Shown: piece by piece, positions 38,040-46,704 of the stretch | How the letters are laid out: every line of letters starts with the position of its first letter | Position numbering within the stretch: the stretch's first letter is position 1 | Assembly: GCA_036268875.1 (NCBI GenBank) | Contig: DATATI010000083.1 | Location: 62,001 to 126,000, forward strand | DNA length: 64,000 nt | From: Polyangia bacterium | Lineage (GTDB): Bacteria > Myxococcota_A > Polyangia > Fen-1088 | Reading direction: 5' to 3' | Position numbers and translations under genes: made by a program | The notes under the pieces: generated by a model | Seen by the model: only the letters and a program-made list of their open reading frames with translations | Database searches by the model: none | What the model was told of the DNA's origin: nothing

Positions 38040-38764
38040 CGCCGGCTCACGGCTCCAGCAGCGACGGGCGGCGCAATCAGCCCGCGCCGGCGCCGCTGAC
38101 CTTCGATCTCGAGTTTCGTTCGGCCGGATCGTTCCTGCTGGCCTACGCCAACCACCTGGCGGCGGGCGGACTTTTTCTGGAGGTCAACGTTCCGCCGATC
38201 AACGATCCGGCGGTGGTTGTGTTCCTGCGCGTCCCCGGACAGGCCCCCATCGAATTGGCCGGCCAGATCGCCTGGGCGCGCGAGCACGCCGCAGGCCCCG
38301 GACAGCCGCCAGGGGTGGCCATCGACATCCTCACGCCGACCGACGACTATGGCGCCATCGTCGACGACCTGGCTCATCACTTTCACGGCGTGCGCGTGTT
38401 GCTGGGCACCGGCGAGCCGGCCCCGCGGGCCATCCTCAGTCGATATTTGAAGTCGATCATGGCCTGCGAGATCGTCGAGGTCGACTATCGCCAGCCGGCC
38501 GAACGGCAAAACGCGGTCGTCGATCTGGCGATGGTTGACCTGGATTCTTCGGGGGCGCACGGCGACGATCTGGTGCGCCGGCTGGCCGCCGGCTCGGACA
38601 CCCGCGCTTCACCGATCATCGCCCTGGCGCAGCTGGAGCGCGATCGGGTGCGGGCCCAGCAACTGGGTGCGCACGAAGCGCTGGCGAACCCGCCGCAATT
38701 TCCCGATCTGCAGGCGTCGGTGGTCCGCTGCGTGACCCGCCCGGTGCGGATCCAGATCAAGTAG
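38036..38764 (+). CDS. PilZ-like (TIGR02266 type) plus receiver-like protein
   Basis: A 242-residue protein beginning with ATGA overlap to parB. Residues 20-115 resemble the PilZ variant found in myxobacteria (GGLFLEVNVPPINDPAVVVF, AGQIAWAREH). The c-di-GMP motif is missing: no RxxxR, and NHLAAGG lacks the Ser of (D/N)xSxxG. Residues 117-235 have receiver-like secondary structure (VRVLLGTGEPAPRAIL, LAMVDLDSSGAHGDDLVRRL, SPIIALAQLE). Asp168 is at the phosphoacceptor position, but the N-terminal acidic pair is absent. It may sense something other than c-di-GMP or phosphate. Its link to partitioning is suggested only by the operon. Confidence 0.72.
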   Translation: MTPAHGSSSDGRRNQPAPAPLTFDLEFRSAGSFLLAYANHLAAGGLFLEVNVPPINDPAVVVFLRVPGQAPIELAGQIAWAREHAAGPGQPPGVAIDILTPTDDYGAIVDDLAHHFHGVRVLLGTGEPAPRAILSRYLKSIMACEIVEVDYRQPAERQNAVVDLAMVDLDSSGAHGDDLVRRLAAGSDTRASPIIALAQLERDRVRAQQLGAHEALANPPQFPDLQASVVRCVTRPVRIQIK

Positions 38765-38789
38765 CGAACTCGGGCGACCAAGCGCGCGT

Positions 38790-39644
38790 TCAAAGACCGG
38801 CGCGCGCGCGAGCCGACGCCAGTGTGTTGGCCAGCAGCATGGCGATGGTCATCGGTCCCACGCCGCCGGGCACCGGCGTGATGGCGGCGGCGCGCTCGGC
38901 GGCGGCCGCGAACTCGACATCACCCAGCAGTTTGCCGTTCGGCAGGCGGTTCATGCCCACGTCGATGACCACCGCGCCGGGTTTGATCCACGCGCCTTTA
39001 ACCATCTCCGGCCGGCCCACCGCCGCCACCACCACGTCGGCGCGGCCGATGACGGTGGCAAGCGCGCGGGTCTTCGAATGGCAGACGGTCACCGTGGCGT
39101 CGGCGGCGATCAGCAGGGCGGCCATCGGTTTGCCGACGATGTTCGACCGCCCGACGATCACCGCATCGGCGCCGGACAGTTGCGCGCCGGCCTCTTCCAG
39201 CAGCTTCATCACGCCGAACGGCGTGCAGGCGATGAAGCGCGGCTCGCCCAGCAACAAACGGCCCAGGTTGTCCGGATGAAACCCGTCGACGTCTTTGGCC
39301 GGATCGACTGACAGAAGAACCCGCCGCGCGTCGATGCCTGCGGGCAAAGGAAGCTGGACCAGAATGCCGTGGACGTCGCGGTTGTGGTTGAGCGCGTCGA
39401 CAAGAGACAGCAGCTCAGCTTCGGATGTCGTCGCCGGCAGGTGGTGATCGAACGTGCGAAAGCCGGCCTCCCGGCAGGCCTTGCTCTTGCCGTTGACGTA
39501 GACCTGGGAAGCCGGATCGTTACCCACCAGGACCACCGCCAGGCCCGGCTGCGCACCCTTCGCGGTCAGCGTCTTCGCTTCTTCGGCCAGCCCGCCGCGA
39601 ATGCGGGCCGCCAGCGCCTTGCCGTCGAGGATCGTCGCCGCCAT
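38790..39644 (-). CDS. folD: FolD bifunctional methylenetetrahydrofolate dehydrogenase/cyclohydrolase
   Basis: A 284-residue one-carbon enzyme interconverting methylene-, methenyl- and 10-formyl-tetrahydrofolate. Catalytic motif YVNGKSKAC (Tyr and Lys), [29 protein letters not shown], the NADP-binding [14 protein letters not shown], and the C-terminal [11 protein letters not shown] are all present. Full length. The ATG at 39644 fits the family start; an ATG three codons earlier is possible. It is convergent with the PilZ-receiver gene and divergent from the beta-propeller gene. Confidence 0.96.
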   Translation of the reverse strand: MAATILDGKALAARIRGGLAEEAKTLTAKGAQPGLAVVLVGNDPASQVYVNGKSKACREAGFRTFDHHLPATTSEAELLSLVDALNHNRDVHGILVQLPLPAGIDARRVLLSVDPAKDVDGFHPDNLGRLLLGEPRFIACTPFGVMKLLEEAGAQLSGADAVIVGRSNIVGKPMAALLIAADATVTVCHSKTRALATVIGRADVVVAAVGRPEMVKGAWIKPGAVVIDVGMNRLPNGKLLGDVEFAAAAERAAAITPVPGGVGPMTIAMLLANTLASARARAGL

Positions 39645-39804
39645 CGAAGGCAAACCCTATATCACGAGCGCCGGCTGGCGGCGTCCGGATTCAGGATGGC
39701 GGCCGAACCACGGCCGCGGGCGCCGACGCGCGCTGAAGACACGGTCGCTCGCCGCGCGCTTCTGATCGCCGCAGGCGGGCACGCGCGTTGCAATTTCGCG
39801 CCGC

Positions 39805-41250
39805 ATGATGCGTTCGTCTTCTGGTTTGCGTTGCTTCGGGATCCTGACTTGCACCTGGGCGCTGGGGGCGCCGCGCGCGCAGGCCGCGGCGTACGGTCCG
39901 CTGTTGCCCGAGCCGGTGCTGGCGGTGGCCACCAGCGACACCACCGTGGCCGCCATCGTCGACGGCGGACGCGGGCGTCAGGTGGTGCTGCTGGCGCGTG
40001 AACCGACCCAGCCGCTGATCTGGAACCGCTGGCCCGACGAAGCCGCGCGACGGCCGGCCGATGCCCCGGCGATCCGCCGCCACGCCGCCGACGTCGATGA
40101 CGTGATCTCCGAATACGATCTCAGCGAGGCCGACCGCGAGACGCCCGAATTCGAGCAACTGCTGGACGACGAGGGCGTGGACGAAAAACCGCGCCCGCTG
40201 AAAAACCGCGCCGACGAACCGCCGCTGGTCGCGCGGTCGTTGGCCGGCAGCGCGCGGGAAATCTGGCTGGGCAGCTCGCGCGGCGTGTGGGCCGTCGACA
40301 CCACCGCCCTCGGTCACCGCTGGCGGCCGCGCGGGCTTTCCGACCGCGCCGTCTCTCACGTCGCCGTCGGCGCTGACAACGAAGGACGCACGACGGTGGC
40401 CGCCATCAGCGACGACGTGGTCTGGATGACCGACGACGGCGGTGCAAACTGGACCCTGGCCGGCGTCCTGACGTCGGCGGCGCGGGCGTTGGCGGTGGCC
40501 CCCGGCGGCGCTTTGCTGCTGGTCGCCGCCGAGAACGGGCTGTGGGCGATGGCCCCGCACCGTCAACCGCGGCGTCTGGATGGCGGCCCCGCCGACGACG
40601 TGGTGGCGTGCGGTCGGCAGGTGGTGGCTCTGGGCGGCGGCACGCTGCGGGTTTTTTCGGCCACGCTGGAGGGCGAGCCGTTGATCGTCGCCGGCGTCCC
40701 CGCGCGCGCCGTTCGTTGTCCCGACGGCGGCGACGGTCCCTGGATTGGTCTTGGCGCCGCTGGCCTGGTCTCGCGTGATGGCGGTCGAAACTGGCGCGCG
40801 GTCGGTGAAGGCGCGCTGGAGATCACCGCCGCGCGCATCGACGGCGCCGAGCTGTGGCTGGGCACGCCGCGCGGGCTTTACGCCGGCATCGTCGAACGCC
40901 AAGCGCACCCGCCCGCCGATTTCTCCGCGCCGCCGGCGCGCGATCCGCTGGACGTTGACGAAGAAGATTTGCTTCGTCGGCGCATCGCCCAACCGCCGCT
41001 GTGGCTGAGCTATGTGCCGCGGGTGAGTGTCCTTGCCAGCGCCGACGCCGGCGACGGACAGCGCACGGTGCGAGCGATGATGCTGCTGACCATCCCGTTT
41101 CAGCGTGCGGGACGAACGGCGCGCGCCCCGCTGGCCAGCGAGCTGGCTCTGGAGGTCACCCGCCGTCGCGTCCGGTCCGCCGCCCGAGCGGACGATCGCG
41201 CGCAACTGGAGCTGCGCGCCGTCGAAACCCTGGCGGAGACACCGCCATGA
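39805..41250 (+). CDS. Exported beta-propeller (BNR-like) protein
   Basis: A 481-residue protein with a signal peptide (FGILTCTWALGAPRAQA). The mature part contains propeller-like blades with Asp-box signatures: WMTDDGGANWTLAG, LVSRDGGRNWRAVG, and blade edges GSAREIWLGSSRGVWAVD and GAELWLGTPRGLYAG. An acidic insert (EYDLSEADRETPEFEQLL) interrupts the first blades. The C-terminal 90 residues leave the propeller and form strands that may meet the partner encoded next (ATGA overlap). Similar exported propellers act as assembly factors or binding proteins; no catalytic site is evident. It starts a four-gene plus-strand cassette ending in two PilZ proteins. Confidence 0.75.
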   Translation: MMRSSSGLRCFGILTCTWALGAPRAQAAAYGPLLPEPVLAVATSDTTVAAIVDGGRGRQVVLLAREPTQPLIWNRWPDEAARRPADAPAIRRHAADVDDVISEYDLSEADRETPEFEQLLDDEGVDEKPRPLKNRADEPPLVARSLAGSAREIWLGSSRGVWAVDTTALGHRWRPRGLSDRAVSHVAVGADNEGRTTVAAISDDVVWMTDDGGANWTLAGVLTSAARALAVAPGGALLLVAAENGLWAMAPHRQPRRLDGGPADDVVACGRQVVALGGGTLRVFSATLEGEPLIVAGVPARAVRCPDGGDGPWIGLGAAGLVSRDGGRNWRAVGEGALEITAARIDGAELWLGTPRGLYAGIVERQAHPPADFSAPPARDPLDVDEEDLLRRRIAQPPLWLSYVPRVSVLASADAGDGQRTVRAMMLLTIPFQRAGRTARAPLASELALEVTRRRVRSAARADDRAQLELRAVETLAETPP

Positions 41251-42029
41251 CGGATCATTCTTCAGCACCAACGACCCTGCTTTCACCCCGCGCCTGCCCG
41301 GCGCGAATCAACGGGACCTGCGCCGGCGCGCTGGTCTTGGCCGCGATAGTTCTCGCGGTGAGCCCCGCACGCGCCGACGACGCCGTGGTCCCCACGCCGT
41401 CCGGCAGCGCTTCCGTCCCGGCACCGCCCGGTAACAACCCGCCCCCCAATCACCGGCGCATTGACCACGCCGCGGTCCTGGCCGCAGCCTCCGCCGACGA
41501 GCCACCATTGGACGAGCTGCGCGCGGCGGCCACCGCACTGGTGCTGGCCGAGCCGGAGCGCGCGCGGTCGCTGCTGGCCCGGTCCGGCGCCGCCGGCTGG
41601 TTGCCTGAGGTGCGCGTGCGCGTCGACCGTCGCTTCGAGCGTGACGAGTCGCTGGACTACGGCCGCACGGCGGCCGATGTAACCGCGCCGGTCGGCATGG
41701 ACACGCACAACGACGTCAGGTACGAGGTTCGCGCCACGTGGGACCTGTCGCGCATCGTCTTCAATCCCGAGGAGCTGGGCGCCCACGCCCAGGCCCTGCG
41801 ACTGGCGGATATCCGGCGCGAAGTGGAGATGATGGTGGTACGGTTGGTGTTCGAACGCAGGCGCCTCAAGGCCGAGACCGCAACTTCCGATGCCCCCGAC
41901 GGTGCCCCCCGTCTGCGTCGAGAACTGAGGATTGAGGAAATTGAAGCCGAGCTGGATGCGCTGACGGCAGGAGCCTTTTCCAGCCCGCGAAATCATCGAT
42001 CACAACATGCGGCCAGCCAAAAACCGTGA
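41247..42029 (+). CDS. Exported protein, unknown, coupled to beta-propeller
   Basis: A 260-residue protein starting at the ATGA overlap with the propeller gene. A signal-like segment (ALVLAAIVLAVSPARA) is followed by a Pro/Asn-rich linker. The mature chain has VRYEVRATWDLSRIVFNPEELGAHAQA and a long basic helix (EVEMMVVRLVFERRRLKAE), reminiscent of outer-membrane efflux or porin end segments but not clearly assigned. The final 23 bases overlap the following PilZ gene. With the propeller it probably forms an envelope complex; function unknown. Confidence 0.72.
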   Translation: MTDHSSAPTTLLSPRACPARINGTCAGALVLAAIVLAVSPARADDAVVPTPSGSASVPAPPGNNPPPNHRRIDHAAVLAAASADEPPLDELRAAATALVLAEPERARSLLARSGAAGWLPEVRVRVDRRFERDESLDYGRTAADVTAPVGMDTHNDVRYEVRATWDLSRIVFNPEELGAHAQALRLADIRREVEMMVVRLVFERRRLKAETATSDAPDGAPRLRRELRIEEIEAELDALTAGAFSSPRNHRSQHAASQKP

Positions 42030-42447
42030 GCGAACCCAGGATGCACGCCAGCACCCGCGGTTCCAGGCTGACGTGCAGGTGTCGGTGGCCGTGGGCGATC
42101 GTAAGTTACCGGCCCGCACCCGGGATTTCTCGCGCTCCGGCCTGTGCCTGATCTCCTCCGAGGAGATCGCCCGCGAGACCAACGTCGCCATCGAGCTGGT
42201 GCTGTCGTTCGCCGCCGGCGGCGTCTCCGAACCGCTGCGCCTGCGCGGCCGCACCGTGTGGTGCACGGCGATGTTCGGTTCCTACCAGGTGGGCGTCATG
42301 TTCGTCGACATCAACGCCGAGCGCGCCCGTTATCTGGACATGTTCATGGGCCTCCTCGACGGCACCAACGGCGCTGACGATCCGCTGGACAACGAACGCG
42401 AGGACACCGACCGGCGAATCGATCCCGATGATCCGTTTCGTCCCTGA
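42007..42447 (+). CDS. PilZ-domain c-di-GMP-binding protein
   Basis: A 146-residue cytoplasmic protein, essentially one PilZ domain. The c-di-GMP motifs are complete: RQHPR (RxxxR) near residue 15 and DFSRSG (DxSxxG) about 25 residues later, followed by the strands VWCTAMFGSYQVGVMFVDI. An acidic tail (EREDTDRRIDPDDP) follows. It should bind cyclic di-GMP and act on a partner by direct contact. It overlaps the exported protein upstream and is followed 14 bases later by another PilZ gene. Confidence 0.9.
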   Translation: MRPAKNRERTQDARQHPRFQADVQVSVAVGDRKLPARTRDFSRSGLCLISSEEIARETNVAIELVLSFAAGGVSEPLRLRGRTVWCTAMFGSYQVGVMFVDINAERARYLDMFMGLLDGTNGADDPLDNEREDTDRRIDPDDPFRP

Positions 42448-42461
42448 GGCGCCGAAAGACC

Positions 42462-42881
42462 ATGGCCGCACCCAAGTCTTCCCCGCCGTCGCCACCGAAG
42501 CCGCCGCCCGCCGCGCGTCCGCGCCGCCAGCACCGCCGGCTGACCATCCGTATGTCCGCCGAGGTTCGCACCGCGCGCACCGTCTTCACCGCCACCACCC
42601 GCGATCTGTCGGCGGGGGGCGCCGGCATCATCTCGGATCGCGGGCTGACCGAAGGCGAGGAGATCGCGCTCGGCCTGTTTCTGGTGGTTGACGACGTCGA
42701 AGAGCAGATGCCGCCGTTGTGGGTGAAAGGCCGGGTGATGTGGGCCAGCGGCGAGCAACTGAACCAGCACACGGCCGGCGTGCGATTCAGCGGCGTCACC
42801 GACGAGCAGAAGAAATGGCTGGGCAAGGTGCTGTCGCAGCTGAACGATCCCGGCGCGACGCCGGCGCCCGATCGTCACTGA
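42462..42881 (+). CDS. PilZ-domain c-di-GMP-binding protein (second)
   Basis: A 139-residue protein with a Pro/Ala-rich N-terminal arm (about 20 residues) and one PilZ domain: RRQHRR provides the RxxxR site and RDLSAGGAGI the DxSxxG site, then LWVKGRVMWASGEQLNQHTAGVRF. It is divergent in sequence from the preceding PilZ protein, so this is not a recent duplication. Two intact binders in one transcript suggest two outputs or a heteromer. Its 3' end overlaps the convergent FAD-protein gene by seven bases. Confidence 0.9.
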   Translation: MAAPKSSPPSPPKPPPAARPRRQHRRLTIRMSAEVRTARTVFTATTRDLSAGGAGIISDRGLTEGEEIALGLFLVVDDVEEQMPPLWVKGRVMWASGEQLNQHTAGVRFSGVTDEQKKWLGKVLSQLNDPGATPAPDRH

Positions 42882-44437
42882 CCGGCGTTCGCCACGACGG
42901 CCTCGGCGATGCGGACGCCGTCCAGCGCCGCGCTGACGATGCCGCCGGCGAAGCCCGCGCCCTCGCCCGCCGGGTAAAGGCCCGCCACCGATGGTGATTG
43001 CAGCGACCGCGGATCGCGCAGGATGCGCAGGGGCGCGCTGGTGCGGGTCTCGGCGCCGACCAGCAGCGCGTCCGCATGCATGAAGGCCCGCAGGCGCGCG
43101 CCGATCCCGCGCAGGCCTTCACGCAACGCCGCGGCCACCAGCGGCGGCAAGACGGCGCGCAGATCGGCGGGAACAATCCCTGGACGATAGCTGCTGGCGG
43201 CGACCGTGTTGCTCGGGCGATCAGCGAGAAAATCTTCCAGCCGCTGCGCCGGTGCGCGCAACTGACCGCCGCCAGACTTCTCGGCCGCGGTTTCAATGGC
43301 GCGCTGAAAGTCGACGCCCGCCAGCGGACCAGCCGCGGCATCACCGAAGTCGTCGGGGTTGACCGTCACCACCAGGCCGGCATTGGCGAAGGGCGAATCG
43401 CGACGAGACAAGCTCATGCCGTTGACGACCAGACCGCCCGGCTCGGTTCCGGCGGGGACGATCCAGCCGCCCGGGCACATGCAGAAGCTATAGACGCCAC
43501 GTCCCTGTCCTTCCGACGTCAGCTCGTAAAATGCCGGCGGCAGCTTGGGATGGCCGGCGGCGCGGCCGTATTGAATCTCGTCGATCAAGGGTTGCGGGTG
43601 TTCGATGCGCACGCCGACGGCAATCCCTTTGCGCTCGATGGCCACACCGTCGCGTACCAGCCAGCGATAGACCGCCCGCGCAGAATGGCCGACCGCCAGC
43701 ACGACGACGTCGGCGGCGATCTCGTCGCCGTCCAGCAGGCGCAACGCTTTCACCCGGCGATTCTGGATGACCAAACCGCCGGCGGCCGTCTCGAAGCGAT
43801 AGTGAACGCCGTGCGCTTGCAGATGCTCGCGCAATGCCGTCAGCACCTTGGGCAACCGATTCGAGCCGACGTGTGGCCGCGATTCGCTCTCCACTTCCGC
43901 CGGCGCGCCGAAGCGGACCAGATCGGCCAGCACCGCGGCAATGCCGGAATGATCCTTTGAGCGCGTGTACAGCTTGCCGTCGGAGTACGTACCCGCCCCG
44001 CCCTCGCCGAAACAATAGTTCGACAGCGGGTTCAGTTGCCCGCGGTTGGCGAGCGCCAGATCGCGGCGACGCGGCTGCACGGGTTTGCCCAGCTCGACGA
44101 TCGTCGACGGCACGCCCGCTTCAAGCAAGCGTAGCGCTGCCCAGCTTCCAGCCGGACCCGAACCGACGATCGTCACCCGCGGCGTGGCCACCGACGGCGG
44201 CCACGCCAGCACCGCCCGCTGCGGCGCCGCCTCGTCGCTCAGCAACTGGCCGGCGCGCGCCACCGCCACGCGCAGGCGAAAGCCAAGCGGCCGCCCTTTG
44301 CGCGCGTCCAGCGAGCGCCGCAAAAGACGCCACGGCCCGACCGTGTCGGGCGCCCAACCGAGCGCGCGTGCCAGCCGCGGCTCCAGCGGATCGTCGGCGG
44401 CGTCGAGCGGCAGAAAGACTTCGACCAGTTCAGGCAT
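42875..44437 (-). CDS. FAD-dependent oxidoreductase (uncharacterised family)
   Basis: A 520-residue protein. An N-terminal alpha/beta part precedes the FAD-binding Rossmann motif VTIVGSGPAGSWAALRLLE (about residues 88-106). Then come NPLSNYCFGEGGAGTYSDGKLYTR, RPHVGSNRLPKVL, VVLAVGHSARAVYRWL, a Cys-containing GVYSFCMCPGGWIVPAG and the closing PAGEGAGFAGGIVSAALDGV, a set typical of the widespread family of large FAD-dependent proteins. The reaction is unknown. Next to it in the same direction, after 36 bases, lies the HExxH-YkgJ fusion gene upstream. Confidence 0.88.
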   Translation of the reverse strand: MPELVEVFLPLDAADDPLEPRLARALGWAPDTVGPWRLLRRSLDARKGRPLGFRLRVAVARAGQLLSDEAAPQRAVLAWPPSVATPRVTIVGSGPAGSWAALRLLEAGVPSTIVELGKPVQPRRRDLALANRGQLNPLSNYCFGEGGAGTYSDGKLYTRSKDHSGIAAVLADLVRFGAPAEVESESRPHVGSNRLPKVLTALREHLQAHGVHYRFETAAGGLVIQNRRVKALRLLDGDEIAADVVVLAVGHSARAVYRWLVRDGVAIERKGIAVGVRIEHPQPLIDEIQYGRAAGHPKLPPAFYELTSEGQGRGVYSFCMCPGGWIVPAGTEPGGLVVNGMSLSRRDSPFANAGLVVTVNPDDFGDAAAGPLAGVDFQRAIETAAEKSGGGQLRAPAQRLEDFLADRPSNTVAASSYRPGIVPADLRAVLPPLVAAALREGLRGIGARLRAFMHADALLVGAETRTSAPLRILRDPRSLQSPSVAGLYPAGEGAGFAGGIVSAALDGVRIAEAVVANAGQ

Positions 44438-44473
44438 GCGGCGGCGGCCAAGGCAGCGTGAGGAGCCTGCGGA

Positions 44474-45523
44474 TCAGCGACTGATGCCCACGCGTTGGCG
44501 GGCGCTCAAACAATGATTGCCCCCGGCGGCAAATTCACGACAGGTGCTGGGACGGTCTTCATAGATGCGACAGTGATAGCGCGAAGACGGTCTCGGGCGC
44601 GAATCGTCGGCTGTGGCCGCGTCGCCGGCGGGCGGCGTGTCGACGTTCAGGGCCGCGCAGCGTTCATTGTTGCGCAGGATCTCGAAGCGATACCCGCGCC
44701 GCACGATCAGCTCGGGCTGCTTCCAGACCACCGGATCACGCATGGACACGCTGACCACGTGATAGGCCTCGCGGCAGCAGGCGCCGCAGGTTTGACAGTC
44801 GACCGGCGGCTCCCATTTTTCGCAGGCGGCAAAATCCCGGCTGGTGCGGCCCGCGGAATCACTTTTCGCCGCGGCATTTTTTTGCCGGCAGCGCTCGACT
44901 GGCCGGCCGCGTCCGCCGACGTAAAGCCAGGCGCAAGAACCGCAGGTCTCATTCGCTGGTCCCAGGGCGAAACCCAGCGGATGTCTTTCAACCGACGCTC
45001 CGTCCAGCAACGACGCGGTGGCGGCCAGCGCCTGGCGCAAGGTCGAGATCCATGTCGCCGCGCTGGAGCCCTCCGTGGCCAACGCCGCGCGCCCGATCGC
45101 TGCGCCGGCGTCGCCGTGACGAAGGGGATCGTCGCCGATCAAATCGTAGAAACCGCGATACTCGGTGGTCGGAGCCATCAGTGCGCGCAGACCGAAAGGC
45201 TGGGCCAGATGCGCCTGCAGCCGCAGACAGGCGTGCTCTCGTTCGATGCCCGCTCCACCCGATACATCAAGCCCCCAATCCGGAAATGTCTGGCGGTCGG
45301 GGCCTTCGACAAACGCGTGGCACAATTCGTGGAAAACCAGCTGCGCAAAAGAGTCGTCGATATCGAGGATCTCTGGAATCCCGATGAATATACGGCCCTG
45401 CCCGTCACTGGAGGCGTAACTCTCCGGACCACGCTGTATTTCGAAACCGAGCGTGCGCGCCGCACTGGACCAGATTTGATCGATGGCGGCGCTGGACAGC
45501 GGACTGGGACGATCGCGTGACAT
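44474..45523 (-). CDS. HExxH metallopeptidase-like and YkgJ Cys-cluster fusion
   Basis: A 349-residue cytoplasmic protein. Residues 1-200 contain HELCHAFVEG with the zinc motif HExxH (65-69) and, about 27 residues later, EREHACL that could supply a third ligand. The middle has Cys pairs (CGSCAWLY, then CRQK). The C-terminal part has CQTCGACC, CAALN, CRIYEDRPSTCREFA and a final Cys, the pattern of YkgJ/UPF0153 iron- or zinc-binding clusters. I know no named family with this combination. It may be a metal-cluster-dependent peptidase or an oxidative-stress sensor; function is open. Confidence 0.72.
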   Translation of the reverse strand: MSRDRPSPLSSAAIDQIWSSAARTLGFEIQRGPESYASSDGQGRIFIGIPEILDIDDSFAQLVFHELCHAFVEGPDRQTFPDWGLDVSGGAGIEREHACLRLQAHLAQPFGLRALMAPTTEYRGFYDLIGDDPLRHGDAGAAIGRAALATEGSSAATWISTLRQALAATASLLDGASVERHPLGFALGPANETCGSCAWLYVGGRGRPVERCRQKNAAAKSDSAGRTSRDFAACEKWEPPVDCQTCGACCREAYHVVSVSMRDPVVWKQPELIVRRGYRFEILRNNERCAALNVDTPPAGDAATADDSRPRPSSRYHCRIYEDRPSTCREFAAGGNHCLSARQRVGISR

Positions 45524-45732
45524 CGGCTTTTCTCGCTACTTATCGCTGGAATTACCTGAACCACGGCCAAATCGTCTAAACATCTTTTTGTTATTTACAC
45601 TTCACAAACATCAAGAATATTTGACAAATCACCGAAGGAGGCCCTTGCATCCGGCCAGTAGAAGGGCCAGTCTAGCCGGTCCGTGGCAAAGATTCCGCCG
45701 CGGTCACCAACGAAACCTTGCGAGGTGGAGAC
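45524..45732. other. AT-rich divergent intergenic region
   Basis: A 209-base gap between the HExxH-YkgJ gene and the transglycosylase-like gene. The part 45575-45630 is clearly more AT-rich than the flanks and includes TTGACA at 45621-45626, but no matching -10 is spaced correctly. It probably holds both promoters and perhaps binding sites. No gene is seen. Confidence 0.6.
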
Positions 45733-46650
45733 GTGTTGCCTTCCCTGCAAAAGCTACCTTATGGTGCCGTGGCCGCTGTGGCGGGCTTCTTCGCTTTGCC
45801 GCTGTCGGCTCCCAACGCTGGCGTCAATTCTGTAAACACCACGACTGAAGAGATCGCCGCGGCCCCCAGCCCCGACAAGCAAAGCTCCGTCCAACTGAGC
45901 GGCGACGACAGCTGCATGGCCCGCACCATCTGCGCGATCAAAGAACGCATCCGCTGGCAGACGCCGGCGTGGACGCCCTCGCAGTGTCGTCGCATCGCCG
46001 GCGCCGTCAGCGCGTCGGCGAAAAAATACAATCTGAGCCCGACATTGATCCTGGCCGTCATGATCAACGAGAGCGACATGAACGAAAAAGCGTCGCGGGT
46101 CTATACACGCGACAACGAAATCTACGCCAAAGACAGCGGCCTGATGGCCATTCGTTGCTTGCTAGACAAGACTGATCACTGCACCAACGGCAACGTTCGC
46201 GGCATGGCGTGGAAGGACCTGATGGACCCGGTCACCAACGTCGAAGCCGGCGCGCGCGAGCTGGCGCACTGGCGTGACGGCGGCGGCATCACCCGCGTGA
46301 CCATCAACAAGCGAGACGCCCAGGGGCATCTGCAGCGCGTGACCAAGGACGTGCCTTGCCAGCACAAGAACCACGCCTTCTGGGCCCACTACAATCATGG
46401 CCCGCGTTATATCGACAAAGGGTATCCGCGCCACTACCCGCACCGCATCGCCGTGCTGGATCACGCGCTGGCCACGGTGATGAACCTGCCGGCGCCCGAA
46501 TTGACCGCCGGTCGCATTACCATTCACGATCCCGGCAAACGCGAACGCACCCCGGATCGCCCGATGGAACCGCGCTTCAAGAAGCTTTGCCACCAGATCA
46601 TGGACAGCGCGTCGTGCTCTCCGGTAGCCCTGAACGAACGCGCAAACTGA
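45733..46650 (+). CDS. Exported lytic-transglycosylase-like protein
   Basis: About 305 residues with a signal-like N-terminus (YGAVAAVAGFFALPLSAP). The middle matches the SLT/goose-lysozyme-like fold: SASAKKYNLSPTLILAVMINESDMNEKA with the catalytic Glu in INES, then DSGLMAIRCL and NVEAGARELAHW where the family usually has GLMQI and N-x-x-A-G-x-x-Y. Some positions differ, and two Cys pairs (CMARTIC, CLLDKTDHC) suggest disulfides. It could cut glycan strands or be a non-lytic relative. The start is GTG at 45733 after AGGTGGAG; TTG at 45718 is possible. Placed upstream of the flagellar genes but on the opposite strand. Confidence 0.72.
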   Translation: MLPSLQKLPYGAVAAVAGFFALPLSAPNAGVNSVNTTTEEIAAAPSPDKQSSVQLSGDDSCMARTICAIKERIRWQTPAWTPSQCRRIAGAVSASAKKYNLSPTLILAVMINESDMNEKASRVYTRDNEIYAKDSGLMAIRCLLDKTDHCTNGNVRGMAWKDLMDPVTNVEAGARELAHWRDGGGITRVTINKRDAQGHLQRVTKDVPCQHKNHAFWAHYNHGPRYIDKGYPRHYPHRIAVLDHALATVMNLPAPELTAGRITIHDPGKRERTPDRPMEPRFKKLCHQIMDSASCSPVALNERAN

Positions 46651-46658
46651 TCACAACC

Positions 46659-46689
46659 AAATCGCGAATACTTTCGTGATTTGCTTTTT
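46659..46689 (+). terminator. Intrinsic terminator
   Basis: A ten-base-pair stem AAATCGCGAA / TTCGTGATTT with loop TACT, then GC and five T. It starts nine bases after the transglycosylase-like gene and lies just before the 3' end of the convergent flgL. Confidence 0.75.
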
Positions 46690-46704
46690 GTCGACCCGCG
46701 CTGC

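Noticed and set aside
45621-45649. Sigma-70 promoter at TTGACA before the transglycosylase-like gene
   Set aside because: No acceptable -10 lies 15-19 bases downstream.
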